Assembly (NCBI GenBank): GCA_029582155.1
Contig: CM055898.1
Coordinates: forward strand, 37,519,458 to 37,583,457
DNA length: 64,000 nt
Source: Panopea generosa
Taxonomy: Eukaryota; Mollusca; Bivalvia; Adapedonta; Hiatellidae
Reading direction: 5' to 3'
Part shown: positions 59,441-64,000 of the stretch, piece by piece
Position numbering within the stretch: position 1 is the first letter of the stretch
Layout: every line of letters begins with the position of its first letter
Notes under the pieces: model-generated
Told to the model about the DNA's origin: nothing
Databases searched by the model: none
Seen by the model: the letters and a program-made list of their open reading frames with translations, nothing else
Program-made: the position numbers and the translations under genes

Positions 59441-60160
59441 AATGAATGAATGAATAGGGTTTTACGTTATATCAACACATTATAGGTTATTTGACGCCAA
59501 CAGGAAGCTAGGTTGCATGTTCACTCTACGTGTACAACAAATTAACATACGTATGAAAAAATACAACAAATAATGAATATGCAGAATAAACCTAGAACCT
59601 TGATACCTGCAGAACTGCAGAGTTTCAGCAAATTCTATCATAACCTTTGGCCAGTAGAAGTAAAACTAAATGTGACAGTTGGTGGTCAGCGAATTATTTA
59701 TGAACTCGAGAAGGCGTGAACTGTAAAATGTTGTTTATTTGTTTAACGTTAGTGTTCGCCGTTCGGCGTTAAATGACGTTATTGTATTTTAAGTAGAAAT
59801 ATTATCTTTAGAGATATTCCGAACATACTTGAAAATTGCGTATCTAAAAATATACAACAAATAATGAATATGCAGTATCAACCTAGAACTTTGATACCTG
59901 CAGAACTTCAGAGTTTCAGCAAATCTATCATATTACTCAAATTGTCGCTTCTTAATACATGCATGAGCCACAGTGATCCTATTCTTGCCATCACTCATAT
60001 GGCTCTTTGAAACCACACAGGGGTTGGTAATTAAACCGCAATAATGACTATGACATAAAATGATAAAATGAACATAACACCCATTCGGAGGATTCCTACC
60101 CCTTTGCATAGATCGGCAGTGATTCTATTCTTAGCCGGAACCACACGGGCTGCATGCATT
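59441..60160 (-). mobile_element. Retroposon insertion private to arm C
   Basis: The sequence is flanked by GCATGTATTTAAT and GCATGCATTTAAT, an imperfect 13-bp target duplication. Arms A and B have the uninterrupted site (CAGCAAATTGTATTTAAAAC in B). The minus-strand 3' end is (CATT)n at 59441-59453, after ACGTAAAACCCTATT. A short tandem tail plus a 13-bp duplication indicates LINE-mediated retroposition. The interior also holds an 82-bp direct repeat and a segment shared with arms A and B, so it is composite. Confidence 0.6.
59560..59935 (+). repeat. 82-bp direct repeats around a segment that also occurs in arms A and B
   Basis: AACAAATAATGAATATGCAG through GAGTTTCAGCAAATTCTATC occurs near 59562-59643 and again near 59853-59933. 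Between them lies about 210 bp with GACAGTTGGTGGTCAGCG and GTTCGGCGTTAAATGACG, matching 21290-21440 and the complement of 7780-7880. In arm C this segment sits in a different order relative to the other anchors. Confidence 0.8.
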
Positions 60161-61009
60161 TAATATTGTTGAAGTACTTATTATTAAAACATGTATACAC
60201 TGCAACTAAACTATCAAGGAAGTAGTTGTATTTTACATAAACTGCATTTCTTTTAAAATTCAAGATCAGTTTGCGTATTTAAAACATAATTAAACACCTA
60301 AGGTTACATACACCTTACATTTTTAATAAAGGAAATCAGTTGACTGTATGGTTTGAATGATTAATATGCCAAATAATTAATTTCGCACATGCTATCTTAT
60401 TTACATTTTGTATTGAGAGACAAGTTTCCTTTACTTCCATATAAGCCTTGAGTGTTTCCAAGGGATCATTTTATTATTTATAAATGACATTCATAACAGT
60501 TACGTATTGTATAGCGGCTGTAAAATGATTTGCCTCGGTATTATTATTATTTCGGCTCAATTGAGATTGGTAAACTCATTCAATGTGGCTAGAAATTATA
60601 CTTTTGTTGAGGAACGTTAACGGGTTACTGTAACATCTGACGTTTCTTCTTTTAAATAGACTCTAAGAAACACCGAGTCTTCTAGTGTTATCTTTCTTAA
60701 ATAGTATTACCTCTTTAATTCTAAAATATCCATTATCAGATGCAATCATTTAATAGGCAAAAACTACAGACAAATCTATCAAACAGTGCATAAGTTTACG
60801 TTTGAATGCTTGTAAAATACTTCAATTATTCAGAACAATTGATTATCAGTAAGAATATACCAGCAATGGGACTCGTACGTGTTCAAACATTTCAGAATAA
60901 GTGATTGCAAGACATTTAAGTAAAATTTTCAATAAGTTCCGTCAGATTTTCTAAATTATTATTGCACAACTATCGTAATTCTCGTCCCATTTCAGCAACT
61001 TCAATCTTA

Positions 61010-61480
61010 GGCATTTCGCGGCGTTCCTATCGGAGTGATGGGCACCTGGTGTAAACAATTAAAAATGTGTTTACTTATACCATGACATATCATCTTTCGT
61101 TTAAGCTTTGTTTTTTTTCAATACAGTGTCACAGAATATCGTTACGTGTTTGTTTTTTTAAAATTTTCATCGGTTTTCTCCTAAAAAATGGTAAATATTT
61201 AATTGTTTTTATAACATTATTAAATAACTTATTTTGTTTCTTGTGATAAGATTATAACATTGATACAGATAAAACACAATTTGTGTTAGCTTTGCATCTA
61301 CTCGTTACGCCGGGGTTAATTAAAAAGCAGGTTAAAAAACAGCAAATTATGAACATTTACGCCTGATTGCGCAAAAAATGTTCTGTTACAAGTTCTTAAA
61401 ATTAACATATATTCAACTTTATCAATTGCACTATTATATGATTAAAAAGAAGAAGTGTTCCCGCTATTATTACATAAATT
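61010..61480 (+). mobile_element. Partial TTAA-type element related to 4349-5149
   Basis: It begins GGCATTTCGCGGCGTTCCTA after ATCTTA and follows the same flank as the right side of the element in arm A. Its interior (TTTCGTTTAAGCTTTG, TTTACGCCTGATTGCGCAAA, ACAAGTTCTTAAAATT) matches 4430-4800 of arm A in plus orientation. The far inverted repeat is missing; a 144-bp palindrome at 61491-61634 takes its place. Confidence 0.75.
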
Positions 61481-61490
61481 CGAATTAAAC

Positions 61491-61634
61491 TTAAAAATGA
61501 AACACTTAAAAACACACGACGTTAATCTGCTTTTTCGGACGAAGTCGTATTTTAAGTTATTATTATATGGCATTCTTTTGACGTCGTCTGAAATCACAAG
61601 AAAACGTCGTGATTTTTAAATGTTTCATTTTTGA
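61491..61634. mobile_element. 144-bp palindromic miniature element
   Basis: TTAAAAATGAAACACTTAAA through ACGACGTT (61491-61523) is inversely repeated at 61603-61634 with three or four differences. The interior also has partial symmetry (ACGAAGTCG and TTTGACGTCG). It has no coding capacity, and it replaces the right end of the TTAA element in arm C. Confidence 0.65.
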
Positions 61635-62459
61635 TAAATGTAATAAGGTGAACGTTGATCGTCGATAGACAATGCGGTCTTAATGAAGGAAGTTGTCATT
61701 TCTTACTTATGTCATAACATAAAATACAACGTGAGTTTCGTTCAGGCAGAATAATAATAAAATTTAAAGAAACATATTTTCCCTCGTACAGCCTTACGTA
61801 ATTGCCTAAACAGACCGAATGGGATTGAACACTGAATACAAATTTTAAGTAATGTATTATACCATTAATTTTTTTTAATATACACTATATATATATATTA
61901 TAAAACATGCAGGCCGCATTCGAGTAATTTGAAGAATATAAGTCATTGAAATTGACAACGATTTTTTATCGATTTTTGGAACATGCGTCACTGTCTATAA
62001 AGATGCTAAATTACATTTCATATTATATGATATTTCATCAGTTTCGGGTTGCTGATGAAGAGTCAGTATCTTTGTTTCATTTCTTTTAACAGTATATTTA
62101 AAATTGAGATTTACTCATTGTCTGTCCATAGGTGTCAATCTTAGTTTCAACTTTTTTATATCACGTAAGTCATTTTCTTCTCATACCAATATTCAAATCG
62201 GACAATGAGACTTTTTTTCTTTGCTGTATCAAATTCATACGCGGTGTTCTTTGTACTGATATTCCAAAAAAGGAGAATTAAATCTGTACGAGATAGTGAG
62301 CTTTTTCTTTTTGTCATACAGTAGACCGAGGGCTCTATAAATATTATGATAAGAAATACGTGTTGTTAATAATATTGTATATTTACTTATTTTAATAGGA
62401 TATGAAATTATTACCCAAATTAGAAAATATTTTACCAATAACAAAATATTTACAATAAC

Positions 62460-63330
62460 TACAAACACACGTGTCCAATTTATCAATAATCTACTGTCTG
62501 TCACTTATACACTCAGTCTATAACTACTTAACATACCGTCCATTTATCAACTGTATAAGTTTATTTAACAGTGTTTTGTACAATATGGGAATATATTGTA
62601 CGAGTATGTATTGTGGTGAATACTATATTGGAAGAGACGCCGTAGGCACCGGGCCGAATACGGTTTTCACCACAATACGCATGAGTACAATATAATACCA
62701 CATGGTACAAAACAATCTAAAATGGTATTTTTATTCTATACCTCAATCTGAAATAAATTTTTCATTAGATTAAAGAAAAATCTTTTTAAAACAAACAACG
62801 TGATTTCAAAGCAGCAGACGTATGCAATTGCAGTAACAGATATTCGGATTTACCCAGTCTGTAATAGATAACTAGCCGGCACTTCTATGCACCTAGTATA
62901 TAATTACTGAGCTTACAAGTCCTATTTACATATTATCTAGTATCTTTATATACTTGCTGTAATAACAGAAACAATACCCATTCATCTATTATCAATTGTC
63001 TATTACATTTATACAAACATTATATAATAAGCAAACAAACAAGTCACACATGTCCAATTTCAATATTGTTGGCAGAATTTGTTGTTCAACTCTTCTTGCT
63101 CATATACATTTGTAAATATATATAGTCGTGCTATTATTGTAATGTAATGGAATTGTTATAAAGAATTCATATGTTTTAACTAAATAAAACTATTTATTAA
63201 CTAGCTCTTTCATACTATCAGTCTATAATAGTTAAAAACATATTTCATTTATCTATTGTCGATATTTTAGTTCCAATATACACCCTGTATATAATGACTC
63301 AACACACATATTCCATTGATCAATTATGTA
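62460..63330. repeat. 68-bp array units in arm C
   Basis: Units like those at 26640-27560 occur at 62460-62530 and 62830-63330 (TCTATTATCAATTGTCTATT, ACACCCTGTATATAATGACT). The foldback element at 62571-62714 and about 100 bp of other sequence interrupt them. Confidence 0.75.
62571..62714. mobile_element. 144-bp foldback element with GC-rich tip
   Basis: The left arm GTGTTTTGTACAATATGGGA to TATTGTGGTGAA (62571-62620) pairs with the right arm TTCACCACAATACG to GGTACAAAACA (62667-62713) over nearly 50 bp with a few mismatches. The tip, AGAGACGCCGTAGGCACCGG GCCGAATACGG, is far richer in G+C than its surroundings. It lies in arm C next to the 68-bp array and is not seen in arm B. Confidence 0.75.
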
Positions 63331-63669
63331 GCACATAAACAGAAAAAAGGGGATGCATTGATTCCTTTAATATGTATTTATTCATTTGTTTATTCATTTG
63401 TTTGTTTATTTATTTACTTTTTTATTTGTTATGACAGTGGTAGACAACTTGCCATAAATGTAATGCAAAAATGCTCTGTTGTAGGTTATTGAGCTGGAAC
63501 CAACAAGAACATAATTATGCTTTAATAAATGTTATTTTCTTCCTGTCATTTTCAAGTACAAATTAAAAACAAGGGTTTCTGTGACACGATTAATTATCTA
63601 AATTGTATGACTTGCATAATCTGATATATACTATTATTATTACTTGTATTTTTGGGATGCTATTAAATG
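63331..63669. other. No gene seen
   Basis: Low-complexity TTTATTTATTTG-type sequence and AT-rich DNA after the end of arm C. Confidence 0.5.
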
Positions 63670-63900
63670 CCATTTTCAACACATGTCATGTTATACACGT
63701 ACGTGACATATCTAGTTTTATTGGTGGTGGAAGAACTGGTGGACCTGAGTAGACCCGCCTCCAACCCGCAATTAACTGGAGAACGTTCTCACATCAAATG
63801 TTTTGACCGATCCAGTCTCAAACACAAGACCTTAACAATAGGAGGTAAGCAGTCCATGGACTGCATCGCAAATCGGCACGATTGCCATATTTTTTATTTT
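63670..63900 (-). mobile_element. Diverged SINE of the same family as 28930-29164
   Basis: The plus strand starts ATGCCATTTTCAACACATGT (complement of the shared SINE tail) and continues with TCTAGTTTTATTGGTGGTGG, matching the body of the SINE in arm B (AAGTTTTAATGGTGGAGG). The tRNA-like head is decayed, with only a B-box-like GTGTTTGAGAC left on the minus strand. Confidence 0.65.
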
Positions 63901-64000
63901 GAATCTACAAACTTACTTGATTTAAAACAATGAAATGTAATGCAAATTCAGTTTTCGATCAATAGCTATTGATCCATAGCTATTTGTTAAACGACACGTA

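Larger units (their letters stand above)
58570..63330 (+). repeat. Arm C of the three-copy segmental duplication
   Basis: It has the same orientation as arm B. Anchors are TTTTCTTGGTTCTGT (58681), TATTAATAAACATATG (59325), ATTATTGCACAAC followed by ATTCTCGTCCCATTTCAGC (60960), GACAATGCGGTCTTAATGAA (61668) and a 68-bp array region ending CACCCTGTATATAATGACT (about 63290). It stops just before the place where arm B carries the FAR terminal exon, so arm C contains only the 3' flank of the gene. Confidence 0.7.

Overview
The window is AT-rich eukaryotic nuclear DNA: interrupted genes with GT-AG introns, LINE, LTR and tRNA-derived SINE elements, TTAA-flanked DNA elements, long minisatellites, and a tiny coding fraction. 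The repeat style (SINE tails, AAGGGAGA-type element ends, SGNH-hydrolase modules beside a CR1/L2-like LINE) suggests a mollusc, probably a bivalve. That is an inference; no taxonomic marker gene is present.

The only recognisable host gene family is fatty acyl-CoA reductase (FAR), which reduces fatty acyl-CoA to fatty alcohol for ether lipids and waxes. It appears as scattered pieces. There is an N-terminal Rossmann exon (54152-54460, minus), a middle exon (32121-32323, minus), three consecutive well-spliced C-terminal exons (1444-3671, plus), a terminal exon with a nonsense codon (27738-27842, minus) and a decayed terminal-exon copy (16297-16380, plus). No complete FAR can be assembled from the window.

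The main architecture is one ancestral segment present three times: arm A (1 to about 8540, inverted), arm B (about 21240-31498, forward) and arm C (about 58570-63330, forward). The arms share anchors in order but carry different insertions. A has an 801-bp TTAA element and a 606-bp insertion. B has a decayed Ty3/Gypsy element, a SINE and a short inverted-repeat element. C has a related TTAA element in the opposite relative orientation, a retroposon and two palindromic elements. Each arm therefore supplies empty sites for the others.

Other regions: 11210-12325 is a 67-bp tandem array; 13116-14927 is a 1.8-kb TTAA-flanked element containing a tRNA-like stretch; 33628-40578 is a 7-kb minisatellite of 41-42-bp units with nested higher-order repeats; 45540-45760 is a possible gag zinc-knuckle relic; 46797-51290 is a minus-strand CR1/L2-like LINE ending in a (CTTA)n tail; 51436-51990 is a plus-strand SGNH-hydrolase-like relic head-to-head with the LINE's own SGNH-like ORF1; 54690-55830 holds about 350-bp direct repeats. 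The rest is AT-rich sequence in which I see no gene.

Taken together, this is a gene-poor locus of FAR paralog decay, segmental duplication and repeated transposition. I found no prokaryote-like system, CRISPR array or operon.
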